A stretch of DNA of 54,311 bases from Candidatus Nitrosopumilus sp. (GTDB lineage Archaea; Thermoproteota; Nitrososphaeria; Nitrososphaerales; Nitrosopumilaceae). Below, in pieces: positions 24,062 through 32,560 of the stretch; position 1 is the first letter of the stretch; every line of letters starts with the position of its first letter. Below the pieces are notes generated by a model. It had not been told where the DNA came from and made no database searches. It saw only the letters and a list, made by a program, of their open reading frames with translations. Made by a program: the position numbers and the translations under genes. The stretch is from assembly GCA_029250275.1 (NCBI GenBank), contig JAPFBP010000004.1, positions 1 to 54,311 on the forward strand, in the 5' to 3' direction.

Positions 24062-24594
24062 GCTTTCCACCATTCTAATGCCAAAAAGTCTACCTTGTCC
24101 TTGCCTTTTGGAATTGCTAAAATGAATTGTTTTTTAACTGAAGTTGCTAGTCTTCCTGCTAGAACAATACTTGTAGATGTTATTGATTCGCTTCTAGTGT
24201 ACACTTGAATCAAAAATGGTGCATGATCAATACCTGGACCTTTTTCATAAACTGCAAAGTCACATCCAAATTTAATTCCAGGGTTAACGATGTATCCGTT
24301 ATTTCTAAAGTTTTTGTATACAATGTATTTTTTATCAAATTCAAGAACTTCTTTCTTACAAATTTCAATCAATGCCTCTACAGTAATTTTTTGTTTAGAT
24401 TTTGTAATTGTAATTTTTTTATTTTCTAATAGGTATAATCCTTCAATCAAATCTAAAATTAACGGTGCATCTATTTCTTCAATTTTTGGTTTTGGAATTC
24501 CAATTGGTTTTCCATAATATCCATGACTGAAAAGTTTCTTTGAATCTTCAATGTTCCATACTATAATTTTATTTTCAATTAATTCGCTTTTCAT
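24058..24594 (-). CDS. endA: tRNA-intron endonuclease
   Basis: The 178-aa protein has the EndA catalytic domain. YIVNPGIKFGCDFAVYEKGP carries the active-site Tyr (about residue 116), DHAPFLIQV the His (about 124) and RLATSVKKQF the Lys (about 154). The N-terminal domain is short, as in the homotetrameric archaeal type. It cuts introns from pre-tRNAs and can process bulge-helix-bulge sites such as those in pre-rRNA stems. The rRNA operon in this window carries long terminal stems of that kind. Confidence 0.93.
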   Translation of the reverse strand: MKSELIENKIIVWNIEDSKKLFSHGYYGKPIGIPKPKIEEIDAPLILDLIEGLYLLENKKITITKSKQKITVEALIEICKKEVLEFDKKYIVYKNFRNNGYIVNPGIKFGCDFAVYEKGPGIDHAPFLIQVYTRSESITSTSIVLAGRLATSVKKQFILAIPKGKDKVDFLALEWWKA

Positions 24595-24689
24595 AAATTT
24601 GTAGACTCTTATCTGTATATGAATTCTCTAGTAAAATAGGATATTATTCTAAATTAAAAATAAAGTAAAAGTGTAGGGATTTTAATTGG

Positions 24690-25346
24690 TTATAGGCTCA
24701 ATGCTAACAATATGAAAGAATCTGAAACCTTTTGACATTTGTCTGACATTTCTTCAATTCCCTCAATAACATCTTTGATCAACAACAATTCTTTTGTATC
24801 TGTGATTGATGATGCTAAGAGTTTCATTGTAGCTTGTCTATATTTTATGTCAATTTCTCTTTCAATTGTTTGTGTTTCCTGTGCCAATTCAATAGCATTA
24901 GCAGTGTTTGTATTAAGACTACGAATGATTTCATTTAGTTTGTAAACTTCGTCTACTACTAATTCAATCAGTTTTGCAATATCTGTATCCAGTTTTGCAC
25001 TTTTCAATGTTGTAATTTTTACATTTGATAGTTTGAATGCAATGCCTGTGATGTAACCTGCAATCTCATCCATTGTATATGCTGTATTCAAAAGATTTTC
25101 TCTATTCATGATCAATCCTCCAACATCTGCAACTTCGCGTGTAATTTTTCTTCTCAAGTTTTCTACTTCTTCTTCAATTGTTGAAATTTGTTCTAGTGCA
25201 TTTTTTATTCCTGTTTTGTCTTTTTTTATCATTAATTCAGGAAGTGTTCCAAGTGTTCTGGATGCATTTAAAATTCTATTGATTTCGTCTTGTAAAACTG
25301 CTATAGCCTTTCTTTTTGCTTGAACTTCAAGCTCTCCGCTATACAT
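24690..25346 (-). CDS. DUF47/PhoU-like helical protein
   Basis: The 218-aa all-helical protein matches the DUF47 (PhoU-like) pattern: long helices with ENLRRKITREVADVGG in the middle and repeated acidic clusters, ending IEGIEEMSDKCQKVSDSFIL. In other organisms DUF47 proteins accompany Pit-type phosphate permeases or act as chaperones of phosphate uptake. No permease gene is adjacent here. A good TATA (ATTTAAATT) lies about 25 nt upstream of the start on the minus strand. Confidence 0.8.
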   Translation of the reverse strand: MYSGELEVQAKRKAIAVLQDEINRILNASRTLGTLPELMIKKDKTGIKNALEQISTIEEEVENLRRKITREVADVGGLIMNRENLLNTAYTMDEIAGYITGIAFKLSNVKITTLKSAKLDTDIAKLIELVVDEVYKLNEIIRSLNTNTANAIELAQETQTIEREIDIKYRQATMKLLASSITDTKELLLIKDVIEGIEEMSDKCQKVSDSFILLALSL

Positions 25347-25414
25347 AACAAAAGTGAAAAAACCTTGAGGTAATTTAAATCCTTTATGACTTTACAATTT
25401 TTTTTGAGCACAAA

Positions 25415-27181
25415 CTACATCAAATTTTTATCATGTGCTATTTTTTTCTGTCCTTTGTACAATGTGATGACTTCTTCATTTGTAGATGCATCTTCTACTG
25501 CTTTATCGACTCTGATTTTTCCAGTAAATTTAGGAAATCTCAAAGCTAATCCTGTATCTTTTCGTATCACATTCAAAGCTGCTTTGTGAATTGGACTGAG
25601 AGTTATTTCTGATGCTACAACTTCGATGAGTAATTCAGGTTCGAACCATACATCTGCTTCCATCTCACTTATGATGCGCGGATTTTTTTTAATCGAAACT
25701 TTTAGATTTAGAATTTGGTATAGTTGATCTAATGACTCATCTGTAAAGCCTGTTCCTACTTTACAAATACTTGGAAATGTATCTTCATCCTCATCATAAG
25801 TTGCTAAGAGTAATGTTCCATAATTTCCAGTTCTTCTACCTTTTCCAAAATATCCCCCTATTACTACAAGATCTAAACTATCTCCTAACTCATTTCTATA
25901 TTCTCGTTTTAGTTTTAACCAATGACTTCCTCTAGAACCAGCTTGGTATGGCTTATCTAACATTTTTAGCATTAATCCTTCACTACCTGCGTTGATACTG
26001 TTTTCCATAAAGTCTTCAATTTCACTTTCATTTTTTACTACACTCATGGGAATATATTTTGCAAATTCATCTTCTTTTACGTGCTTTTCTAATTTCTCTC
26101 TTCTTTCTTTGTAACTTAATTCCATACAATTTTTTCCATTACAATACAATACATCAAAAAAATTCACTGTAATTGGATATTTTATAATTGCTTTTTCTAT
26201 TTTGTATTTTCTTCGTCTATGCATTAATTCTTGAAAAGGTAAAAAATCTCCTGTGTTTTCATTTATTGCTACTACTTCAGCTTCTAAAATGATATTGTCT
26301 GCTTGAATATTTTTAGGAATTTTTTCTATGATATCTGGATAATAACTTTCAATATTTTCCAAACTTCTAGAAAACAATACTACTTTGTCCCCTTCTATGT
26401 GGAGTTGGACTCTTTCCCCATCTAGTTTGTATTCTGCTGCAAATTCATTCCCCATTTTTTCAATTGCTTCAGCTTCACTTTTTACTCTATCAGCTAACAT
26501 TGGTCTGATGGGATTGAATAATGTTATTTCAAATTTTTCAATTCCTTCTAGACCTTTTGTTGCAACTGTTTCTGCAACTTTTCCTAGATCACTAGATACA
26601 TTGTATGCATATTGTAATTTTTTCCTATTCTCTTTATCTCCTGTAAATGTTATTGCTAAAGCATCCATAACTGTATTTTCAGCAATTCCTAATCTTAGAG
26701 TTCCAAGCAAAATTTTCAAAATGAAACTTGCTTCTAATGGAGTTGCATCATTAAGTAAACTTGAAATGTATTTCATTTTCATGTCTTGAGATCTAGCTCC
26801 GCCTAGTTTTGCAATTTTGAATAATGTCTCATAGACTCTTTCAACTGTTATATCTTCAACGAGAAATGTGGTCTGAGTTTTTTGTTCTAAAATTATTGAT
26901 GATGCATGACCCAAGTCTCCTCCTTTTCTATATTCGTCTTCAATTTTTTTAATTGGAATTCCTGACGATTTTGAAATAGCCCTTATTGTAAGTTTTTCAG
27001 CAACACCTAGTTCAATTCCTTCAAAGTCTGGTCTTAATTTTCCTTGAATGAGATATACGATTTTTGAAATTACATCATGAGGAGTTTTTTTAAATAATTC
27101 TACTAAAAATTGTGTTAATTCTAATCTTTTTCTGGTAGATTCCATTTTGTTAAAAGATTCAGATAAAATTGAAAACTCCAT
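25415..27181 (-). CDS. lig: ATP-dependent DNA ligase (archaeal LigI type)
   Basis: The 588-aa protein has the three domains of archaeal replicative ligases. An N-terminal DNA-binding domain is followed by the nucleotidyltransferase domain with the adenylated Lys in AEYKLDGERVQLH near residue 250. Motifs EAEVVAINENTGDFLPFQ, SEGLMLK and SHWLKLKREY follow, then an OB-fold domain ending near RFPKFTGKIRVDK. It seals Okazaki fragments and repair nicks. The nearby uracil and alkyladenine glycosylase genes fit the same repair pathway but are not in its operon. Confidence 0.95.
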   Translation of the reverse strand: MEFSILSESFNKMESTRKRLELTQFLVELFKKTPHDVISKIVYLIQGKLRPDFEGIELGVAEKLTIRAISKSSGIPIKKIEDEYRKGGDLGHASSIILEQKTQTTFLVEDITVERVYETLFKIAKLGGARSQDMKMKYISSLLNDATPLEASFILKILLGTLRLGIAENTVMDALAITFTGDKENRKKLQYAYNVSSDLGKVAETVATKGLEGIEKFEITLFNPIRPMLADRVKSEAEAIEKMGNEFAAEYKLDGERVQLHIEGDKVVLFSRSLENIESYYPDIIEKIPKNIQADNIILEAEVVAINENTGDFLPFQELMHRRRKYKIEKAIIKYPITVNFFDVLYCNGKNCMELSYKERREKLEKHVKEDEFAKYIPMSVVKNESEIEDFMENSINAGSEGLMLKMLDKPYQAGSRGSHWLKLKREYRNELGDSLDLVVIGGYFGKGRRTGNYGTLLLATYDEDEDTFPSICKVGTGFTDESLDQLYQILNLKVSIKKNPRIISEMEADVWFEPELLIEVVASEITLSPIHKAALNVIRKDTGLALRFPKFTGKIRVDKAVEDASTNEEVITLYKGQKKIAHDKNLM

Positions 27182-27217
27182 TTCACTTCTCTATCTAATC
27201 TTGAATAAAAGTCTGAA

Positions 27218-27628
27218 TTAGATGTATCTGAAGATTGTTGGTTTGTCAGAATTTTGAAGATCTGAAACTAGTGCAAAGTTGTAAAATGGGTATGATTCTT
27301 TGTATTGTTTCATAAAACTCCATGCAACATCATGTGTTTTGAAATTTATTCTAATTCCATCTATCCTACTTTTTTTACCATACACATCAAATGGTACAAT
27401 GGAGTATTCTTTGGGGCGATTGTGAGGTCTTGCTTTAAGAAACCACGCAAGTGCAAAAATAAAGACTGTTCCTAAAATTACATATTCTCCTGCAATTTTG
27501 AAAAATGCAATAATTATTCCTGGGATGGTTTGCCCAAATAATACTGCTACAAAACTTGAAAAAGATATGACTGCTATTGCTGTGAAAATATACGTCTTCC
27601 AATCAAACACCTTTTGAAAAGCATTCAT
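27218..27628 (-). CDS. 136-aa membrane protein of unknown function
   Basis: Two transmembrane helices are visible (FTAIAVISFSSFVAVLFG and VILGTVFIFALAWFLKA), followed by a soluble C-terminal domain (KSRIDGIRINFKTHDVAWSF ... FYNFALVSDLQ). The loop RPHNRPKEYSIVPFD is basic and probably cytoplasmic. No family is recognised. It is upstream of the ligase gene on the same strand with 36 nt between them and could share its transcript. Confidence 0.65.
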   Translation of the reverse strand: MNAFQKVFDWKTYIFTAIAVISFSSFVAVLFGQTIPGIIIAFFKIAGEYVILGTVFIFALAWFLKARPHNRPKEYSIVPFDVYGKKSRIDGIRINFKTHDVAWSFMKQYKESYPFYNFALVSDLQNSDKPTIFRYI

Positions 27629-27693
27629 AACCTATGGTAAATAGTATCTTTTTTGATTTAACTATTTCCTATGATTAACAAGATCTAACTTTA

Positions 27694-28827
27694 CTAATCT
27701 GGATCTTCATAATTTTCTTTCTTTTCACCTGATGAACCCTTTTCCATTGGTTTCATCTTGCTTTCAAGAATATTCATTCTTGCTCTATATCCTTCAGCAT
27801 ATTCTAACTCTGATGGTACTAGTGTTGCTGGATGAATGAATCCTTGACTTCTAATTGCAATTGCTTTCTTTGTTGCAATTTCTCGTATGTAATCCCAATC
27901 TGGTGTTGAAAATCCATCAAACGGTCCTACCAATTTACCATTGTGCATGCTGAATACTAGTGCTTCTACAATTGGAATACAAAAGTTGATTGATGCTGCC
28001 GAGTTTAATTTTACTGGCATTAATGGCATGTTGTGGCTACCTCTTGTATTTCCTGCAACATAATGTGGATTGTTAAACATACTTCCAACTTCTTCTGTTG
28101 CTGGAAAATTCTTTTGTGTTCTTACTAACATGATTGGATCATCTTTTCCAACATATGTTCCTGCAATGTTATGTAGTCTATCTGTAGATGCATCGAGAAT
28201 TGGTTCACCTTCTTTTGTGTATACTGAATCTACAACATACCTTCCTGGGTACATTAATGCTGCTTCAATAGTTGGCTTGTCTTCCCATAAATGTAATTCT
28301 GCAATTTGTGCTTTTTCAACATCCATGATATTCATTACTACTCCACTAGCAAGAGTTTTGTTTACAATTAGTGCTGTGTTACTCAATGCATCTACAAACA
28401 TTCTGTATATTGGATAGTTGAATGCACCTGGTTCTGTTTTATCTGCTGCAAAAACAGTAAATGCTTCATTAGGTCTTTCTTCGAATTCTAATTCTGCAAC
28501 TCCTGGACCCATTCCTTTTACGTTTCCTGAAAATGAATCTTTTAACAAATCTTGACCCGCACCATACAATCCCTCTTCTTTTGCTACTTGAGTTCCTGCC
28601 ATGAATGCATCCCATGCTAATTTATGGACTTTTTCACTATCTACACCATGGGTGTGAGTCATTACGATATGAGTATCATCTCCACAATATCCAATGTAAT
28701 GATCGATAAGTAAATCTCCTGAATTTTCAACGGTATTTCTAATTGCTTTGATTAGACCGTCACTGGGTTTTGTATGTCCGCCAATTCCGCCGACATCTGC
28801 TTTGATAACTGAAACTGTAATTTTCAT
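27694..28827 (-). CDS. fbp: fructose-1,6-bisphosphate aldolase/phosphatase
   Basis: The 377-aa protein begins ITVSVIKADVGGIGGHTKPS, the metal-binding N terminus of the archaeal bifunctional FBP aldolase/phosphatase (type V FBPase). It continues with CGDDTHIVMTHTHG and GMGPGVAELEFEERP. The enzyme makes fructose-6-phosphate from triose phosphates in one active site, so it is unidirectionally gluconeogenic. That suits an autotroph making sugars from fixed carbon. It is transcribed divergently from EF-1alpha. The last 20 residues are charged and variable. Confidence 0.95.
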   Translation of the reverse strand: MKITVSVIKADVGGIGGHTKPSDGLIKAIRNTVENSGDLLIDHYIGYCGDDTHIVMTHTHGVDSEKVHKLAWDAFMAGTQVAKEEGLYGAGQDLLKDSFSGNVKGMGPGVAELEFEERPNEAFTVFAADKTEPGAFNYPIYRMFVDALSNTALIVNKTLASGVVMNIMDVEKAQIAELHLWEDKPTIEAALMYPGRYVVDSVYTKEGEPILDASTDRLHNIAGTYVGKDDPIMLVRTQKNFPATEEVGSMFNNPHYVAGNTRGSHNMPLMPVKLNSAASINFCIPIVEALVFSMHNGKLVGPFDGFSTPDWDYIREIATKKAIAIRSQGFIHPATLVPSELEYAEGYRARMNILESKMKPMEKGSSGEKKENYEDPD

Positions 28828-28957
28828 AAATGTGATTTTTATCTCTTTGATTTATGTGCTTTTAGCTAAGTTTTGTGATCTGTAATTAATTGAAGATTCT
28901 TTATTTTTTATTCAAAAATTCATAACAGTAATAAATGCCCTCAGCAAGGTAATCCAT

Positions 28958-30256
28958 ATGGCAGTTAAACCACACTTGAACCTGATTGTTACAGGACATA
29001 TTGATAACGGAAAATCAACTACTATGGGTCATTTTTTGATGGATCTTGGAGTTGTAGATGAAAGAACTATTGCAGCTCACGGTGTAGAATCTGAAAAGAC
29101 CGGAAAAGGTGATACTTTCAAGTATGCATGGGTTATGGATAACATTAAAGACGAAAGAGAGAGAGGTATTACAATCGATCTTGCTTTCCAAAAATTTGAG
29201 TCAGCAAAGTTCTTCTTTACTTTGATTGACGCTCCTGGTCACAGGGACTTTATTAAAAATATGATTACTGGTGCTTCTGAAGCAGATGCTGCCATTCTAG
29301 TACTTTCAGCAAAAGAAGGTGAAACCGATACTGCAATTGCAGCAGGTGGACAAGCAAGAGAACATGCATTCTTACTCAAAACACTCGGTGTAGGCCAACT
29401 AATTATTGCAATCAATAAAATGGATTCAGTAGAATACAAAGAAGCTGCATTCCTTGCAGCCAAAGCAAAAGGTGAAGCACTAGCAAAATCTGTTGGTTAT
29501 AAATTAGAAAATGTACCTTGCATTCCAGTTTCTGGATGGAAAGGCGATAATTTAGTCAAAAGATCTGAGAATATGGCTTGGTACAAAGGTAAAACATTGC
29601 TTGAATCATTTGATGACTTTAAAGTAATTGAAAAACCAATTGGTAAGCCACTACGTGTACCAATTCAAGACGTTTACACTATTACAGGTGTAGGTACTGT
29701 ACCTGTAGGTCGAGTTGAAACAGGTATCATGAAAGCAGGTCAAAAAATCATTGTCATGCCTTCAGGTGCACTAGGTGAAATCAAATCTATTGAAACACAC
29801 CACACTGAAATGCCAACTGCAGAAGCAGGTGACAACATTGGTTTCAACCTTAGAGGTATTGAAAAGAAAGACATCAAGAGAGGAGATGTTCTTGGTACTC
29901 CTGATGCACCACCAAACGTTGCAAAAGAATTCAAAGCCCAAATTATTGTTATTCACCACCCAACAGCAATTGCTCCTGGATACACACCAGTAATGCATGC
30001 ACACACTACACAAGTTGCAGCAACTATTACTCAGTTCCTCCAAAAGATCAACCCCGCATCTGGTGCAGTCGAAGAAGAAAATCCAAAGTTCCTTAAAGTA
30101 GGAGATTCTGCAATTGTAATAATCAGACCGGTGAGACCAACATGTATCGAAACTTTTGCAGATTTTCCTGAAATGGGTAGATTTGCCCTTAGAGATATGG
30201 GTGCAACTATCGCAGCAGGAATTGTCAAGGAAATTACCGAGAAGTACGCACCGTAG
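28958..30256 (+). CDS. tuf: translation elongation factor EF-1alpha
   Basis: The 432-aa GTPase has all G motifs (GHIDNGKST, DAPGHRDFI, INKMDS) and the archaeal/eukaryotic EF-1A domains 2 and 3 (GTVPVGRVETG, GYTPVMHAHT, PVRPTCIETF). It brings aminoacyl-tRNA to the ribosome. It is 8 nt upstream of rps10, the common archaeal order. A TATA-like TTTATTTTTTATTC lies about 50-60 nt upstream of the start, so a short leader may exist. Confidence 0.98.
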   Translation: MAVKPHLNLIVTGHIDNGKSTTMGHFLMDLGVVDERTIAAHGVESEKTGKGDTFKYAWVMDNIKDERERGITIDLAFQKFESAKFFFTLIDAPGHRDFIKNMITGASEADAAILVLSAKEGETDTAIAAGGQAREHAFLLKTLGVGQLIIAINKMDSVEYKEAAFLAAKAKGEALAKSVGYKLENVPCIPVSGWKGDNLVKRSENMAWYKGKTLLESFDDFKVIEKPIGKPLRVPIQDVYTITGVGTVPVGRVETGIMKAGQKIIVMPSGALGEIKSIETHHTEMPTAEAGDNIGFNLRGIEKKDIKRGDVLGTPDAPPNVAKEFKAQIIVIHHPTAIAPGYTPVMHAHTTQVAATITQFLQKINPASGAVEEENPKFLKVGDSAIVIIRPVRPTCIETFADFPEMGRFALRDMGATIAAGIVKEITEKYAP

Positions 30257-30264
30257 GCTGATTT

Positions 30265-30573
30265 ATGACCCAATCTGCTCGTGTTAAACTCACTTCTGTC
30301 AGTCTACCAAAACTAGATGACGTATGTAGTGAGATAATGGGTATCGGTAAAAAAACTGGTGTTAAAGTTAAAGGTCCTACCCCACTCCCTGTAAAAAGAT
30401 TACATGTTGCAACTAGAAAATCACCCTGTGGTAGTGGTACTGAAACATATGAAAAATGGGAAATGAAAATGCATAGAAGAATAATCAATATCAATGCTGA
30501 TGATAAAGCAATCAGACAATTAATGAGACTAAAAATCCCTGATGATGTCTATATTGAATTATCTCTAACATAA
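30265..30573 (+). CDS. rps10: 30S ribosomal protein S10
   Basis: The 102-aa protein matches archaeal uS10: ARVKLTSVSLPKLDDVCSEI, GPTPLPVKRLHVATRKSPCG, then KMHRRIININADDKAIRQL and VYIELSL. It belongs to the small-subunit head. It follows the EF-1alpha stop by 8 nt and is almost certainly co-transcribed with it. Confidence 0.97.
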   Translation: MTQSARVKLTSVSLPKLDDVCSEIMGIGKKTGVKVKGPTPLPVKRLHVATRKSPCGSGTETYEKWEMKMHRRIININADDKAIRQLMRLKIPDDVYIELSLT

Positions 30574-30602
30574 TCTGGTATCCTTAAATTATAGAAATTC
30601 TG

Positions 30603-30806
30603 ATGATAAATATGGTTCAAGAAGAAATTGATGAAGTAGAAGAAACACATATTGAAACTTTTGAGGTACATTATTCTTGCTTAAGATGTGGTACCAGTGT
30701 TTTAAATTCTGAATTATCTAGATTACCTGAAATCAAATGTATTTGTGGATTCAGAGTATTTACTAAAGATAGACCTCCAGTTGTTAAAACAGTAAAAGCA
30801 ATTTAG
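30603..30806 (+). CDS. rpoP: DNA-directed RNA polymerase subunit P
   Basis: The C-terminal 45 residues match archaeal RpoP/Rpb12. A CxxC knuckle (YSCLRCGTS) is followed by IKCICGFRVF and the conserved RPPVVKTVKA tail. The N-terminal 22 residues are an acidic extension (EEIDEVEETHIETFE). ATG 30612 (MVQEE) is an alternative start that better fits the TATA-like CTTAAATTATA at about 30583-30593. Its stop is directly adjacent to the 3' end of the convergent C2H2 gene. Confidence 0.88.
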   Translation: MINMVQEEIDEVEETHIETFEVHYSCLRCGTSVLNSELSRLPEIKCICGFRVFTKDRPPVVKTVKAI

Positions 30807-31004
30807 CTATCTATCTTTTTTGTAACTATGCTCTCTTTGTAAATGAGTTCTCATATCCTCCATGTTTAAAAAATATTTGTTACACTCTTTACAATCATAC
30901 TGCAAGTCTTTACCATGAACAATTTGTTTATGATTCATAATCTCTTCTATTTTAGAAAATTTTTTATCGCAAATTTCACATTTGATTTTTTTAAAGAATT
31001 CCAT
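30807..31004 (-). CDS. tandem C2H2 zinc-finger protein, 65 aa
   Basis: Two C2H2 units are visible: KCEICDKKFSKIEEIMNHKQ ending IVHG, and DCKECNKYFLNMEDMRTHLQ ending REH. Both have CxxC, a central aromatic, and paired His. Tandem classical fingers are rare in prokaryotes, and DNA or RNA binding is likely. The gene starts 2 nt after the upstream three-unit zinc protein ends, so the two form an operon. Confidence 0.8.
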   Translation of the reverse strand: MEFFKKIKCEICDKKFSKIEEIMNHKQIVHGKDLQYDCKECNKYFLNMEDMRTHLQREHSYKKDR

Positions 31005-31006
31005 TT

Positions 31007-31417
31007 TTATCCAAACTCTACTTTCTTTTCATCCCAACACTTTCTGCAAAGCTGACCTTCTATTTTCCAATTCCCCTTTGGATTGTATCTTAATAATGGC
31101 ATTTTCACACCACACAATGAACAAAAATTCTTTTTCTTACTATGGTCTTCTTCTTTATTATCAAAGCATTTTTTGCATAACAAACCTTCCATGTCCCATT
31201 GCCATCTAGGTTCCCATAAATCAGTAATTTTCTGTGTTTCTCCACATACTACACATGGTTGTCTAACTTTGCCTTCATAGTATTCTTTTGATTTATCAAA
31301 ATGACAATTTCCACATAGTGGCCCTTTGATGTTCCACTCTCTTTTTGGTTTATGTTTGTGAGTTAGTTCTTTACTACAAACACTGCAAAATGTTGGTTTT
31401 TTACTGAATAATCCCAT
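31007..31417 (-). CDS. protein with three tandem CxxC-W-G-LCxxC zinc units, 136 aa
   Basis: After MGLFSKKP the protein repeats one motif three times. Each unit begins with CxxC (FCSVCSKEL, PCVVCGETQ, FCSLCGVKM). After about 17-20 residues a Trp-centred strand follows (REWNIKGPL, WQWDMEGLL, GNWKIEGQL), then CxxC (CGNC, CKKC, CRKC). Four cysteines per unit give three probable zinc sites. The consensus W-x-(I/M)-x-G-x-L-C-x2-C is not a family I can name. It is co-transcribed with the C2H2 protein downstream. Function is unknown; scaffolding or nucleic-acid binding is possible. Confidence 0.75.
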   Translation of the reverse strand: MGLFSKKPTFCSVCSKELTHKHKPKREWNIKGPLCGNCHFDKSKEYYEGKVRQPCVVCGETQKITDLWEPRWQWDMEGLLCKKCFDNKEEDHSKKKNFCSLCGVKMPLLRYNPKGNWKIEGQLCRKCWDEKKVEFG

Positions 31418-31483
31418 TTTCTTTGATCCTCATGATATGATATATTCTATAAATGTAAACAAAATAAAAATAACAAAAAATGT

Positions 31484-31606
31484 TTATTCGCTTAAGATTT
31501 TTTCAAGAGCCTGACTTGCATTAAGCATACCGTTTCTCTTGGCAAATTCTTCGATCATTTTGTATTGTTTTTCAGTAAAACATACTGGCATTGAACGATT
31601 TTCCAT
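31484..31606 (-). CDS. 40-aa ribbon-helix-helix-like protein
   Basis: ATG 31606 to TAA 31484-31486 encodes a protein starting MENRSMPVCFTEKQYKMIEE. A short strand (MPVCF) is followed by two helices (TEKQYKMIEEFAKRNG and NASQALEKILSE), the size and shape of a CopG/Arc-type DNA-binding monomer. It would act as a dimer. It is monocistronic, and its start lies 75 nt from the divergent LOG-like gene at 31682. Confidence 0.55.
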   Translation of the reverse strand: MENRSMPVCFTEKQYKMIEEFAKRNGMLNASQALEKILSE

Positions 31607-31681
31607 AATTATAGTCGATATTTTTACCTAATATCTTTTTCTCTTGGAAAGATATTTGAAACCATTTTTTCAATATTTAAT

Positions 31682-32113
31682 ATGGCAAAGAAACGACAAA
31701 TTTTGGTAATTGGAAATGACACTAATGGGTGTACTCCAAAACATGAAAAAATTGCATATGATATTGGGTTTGAAATTGCAAAATCTGGCTCTGTTTTAGT
31801 TAATGGTGGTTTGGGAGGTGTTATGGAAGCTGCCTCTCATGGAGCACATGATGCAAAAGGACTGACCGTTGGAATAATTCCTCAAGATGATGCCTCTCTG
31901 GCAAATAAATTCTGTGACATTGTAATTCCTACTGGAATGGGTGTTATCATGAAGGTCCACATCTGCCAAGATTTTTGGGCTTTCAATTATTATTTTATTT
32001 TCTTTAATGTAAATTTGAAATTCAACATTTTTTGTTCCAAACAATTTTTCACTGTCTGCCTTTATGGGAATGAGAAAATTACTTCCTACTGGAATTATTA
32101 CTACACTATCTAA
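31682..32113 (+). pseudogene. LOG/TIGR00725-like nucleotide-binding protein, C-terminally truncated
   Basis: The first 88 residues match the Rossmann-like LOG/lysine-decarboxylase-related family: QILVIGNDTNG, SGSVLVNGGLGGVMEAASHG, GIIPQDDAS and CDIVIPTGMG. In relatives the sequence continues with a Gly-rich GG.GT.SE segment. Here, after about 31945, the frame turns into low-complexity Phe/Tyr/Asn sequence that is the reverse complement of the minus-strand gene at 31960-32140. Half of the domain, including the catalytic-type PGGxGTxxE motif, is lost. Confidence 0.65.
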
Positions 32114-32140
32114 TTTAGTCAAAATCAAAATCCTCTTCAT
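31796..32140 (-). CDS. AbrB-like or beta-rich small protein running into LOG antisense sequence
   Basis: The first 60 residues look like a real protein: KRILILTKLDSVVIIPVGSN, then KLFGTKNVEFQIYIKENKII and ESPKIL. They are strand-rich and reminiscent of MazE/AbrB-type swapped-hairpin domains. From about residue 65 the frame reads through the antisense of the truncated LOG-like gene to a stop at 31796. The native C terminus is therefore probably missing. It is the third gene of a minus-strand set with the two small genes at 32195-32520. Confidence 0.4.
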   Translation of the reverse strand: MKRILILTKLDSVVIIPVGSNFLIPIKADSEKLFGTKNVEFQIYIKENKIIIESPKILADVDLHDNTHSSRNYNVTEFICQRGIILRNYSNGQSFCIMCSMRGSFHNTSQTTIN

Positions 32141-32194
32141 TATCTGGGTAAGGTCTTGATATGTCTGGAAAATCTGGGAAAGTAAAAAATTGAA

Positions 32195-32332
32195 TCATTC
32201 TTGTTCTGACTCCGGCTGCTCTTGTAGGATTTCTTTGTTGAATGACTCAACAGTGGTCTTTATTCTTGAATTGAGTTCTTTTCTTTGGTCTTTGTCTAAA
32301 TCATCCATTCTGATGCAAGAACGTTTTTTCAT
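32195..32332 (-). CDS. 45-aa small helical protein
   Basis: ATG 32332 to TGA 32195-32197 encodes KKRSCIRMDDLDKDQRKELN, then RIKTTVESFNKEILQEQP and an acidic tail. Its start overlaps the stop of the upstream gene by 4 nt (ATGA at 32332-32329 on the minus strand), a strong sign that it is translated and coupled. No family is recognised. The pair resembles the small two-gene layout of antitoxin-like modules, but no toxin fold is visible. Confidence 0.6.
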   Translation of the reverse strand: MKKRSCIRMDDLDKDQRKELNSRIKTTVESFNKEILQEQPESEQE

Positions 32333-32520
32333 TGGACTGTTACCTCTTCTTCGTCTTGTTCAGAGCAGTTTGATTCCATCCAACATGCTGCATCAGGCTT
32401 TTGGTTTGATTCGGCCATCTCAATAACTTCGGCAATTATCTCATTACCATTTTTTGAGATATTTTTCCCTGTTAATTCTTGTAACGAATTAACAACATTT
32501 TCGTCTAATGAAACTCGCAT
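32329..32520 (-). CDS. 63-aa ribbon-helix-helix-like protein
   Basis: The N terminus MRVSLDENVVNSLQELTG and the next helix (KNGNEIIAEVIEMAE) have the strand-helix-helix form of CopG-like regulators. The C-terminal part is polar, acidic and contains two Cys (AACWMESNCSEQ). It is coupled to the 45-aa gene by an ATGA overlap. A DNA-binding, possibly autoregulatory role is inferred from shape only. Confidence 0.55.
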   Translation of the reverse strand: MRVSLDENVVNSLQELTGKNISKNGNEIIAEVIEMAESNQKPDAACWMESNCSEQDEEEVTVQ

Positions 32521-32560
32521 GACTTAATATCCATAAAACCATTAAATAAGAAGAATCCTT

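Noticed and set aside
32195-32520. Classical toxin-antitoxin pair
   Set aside because: Gene layout fits, but neither product shows a known toxin motif (PIN, RelE, HEPN), so I kept only the neutral description.
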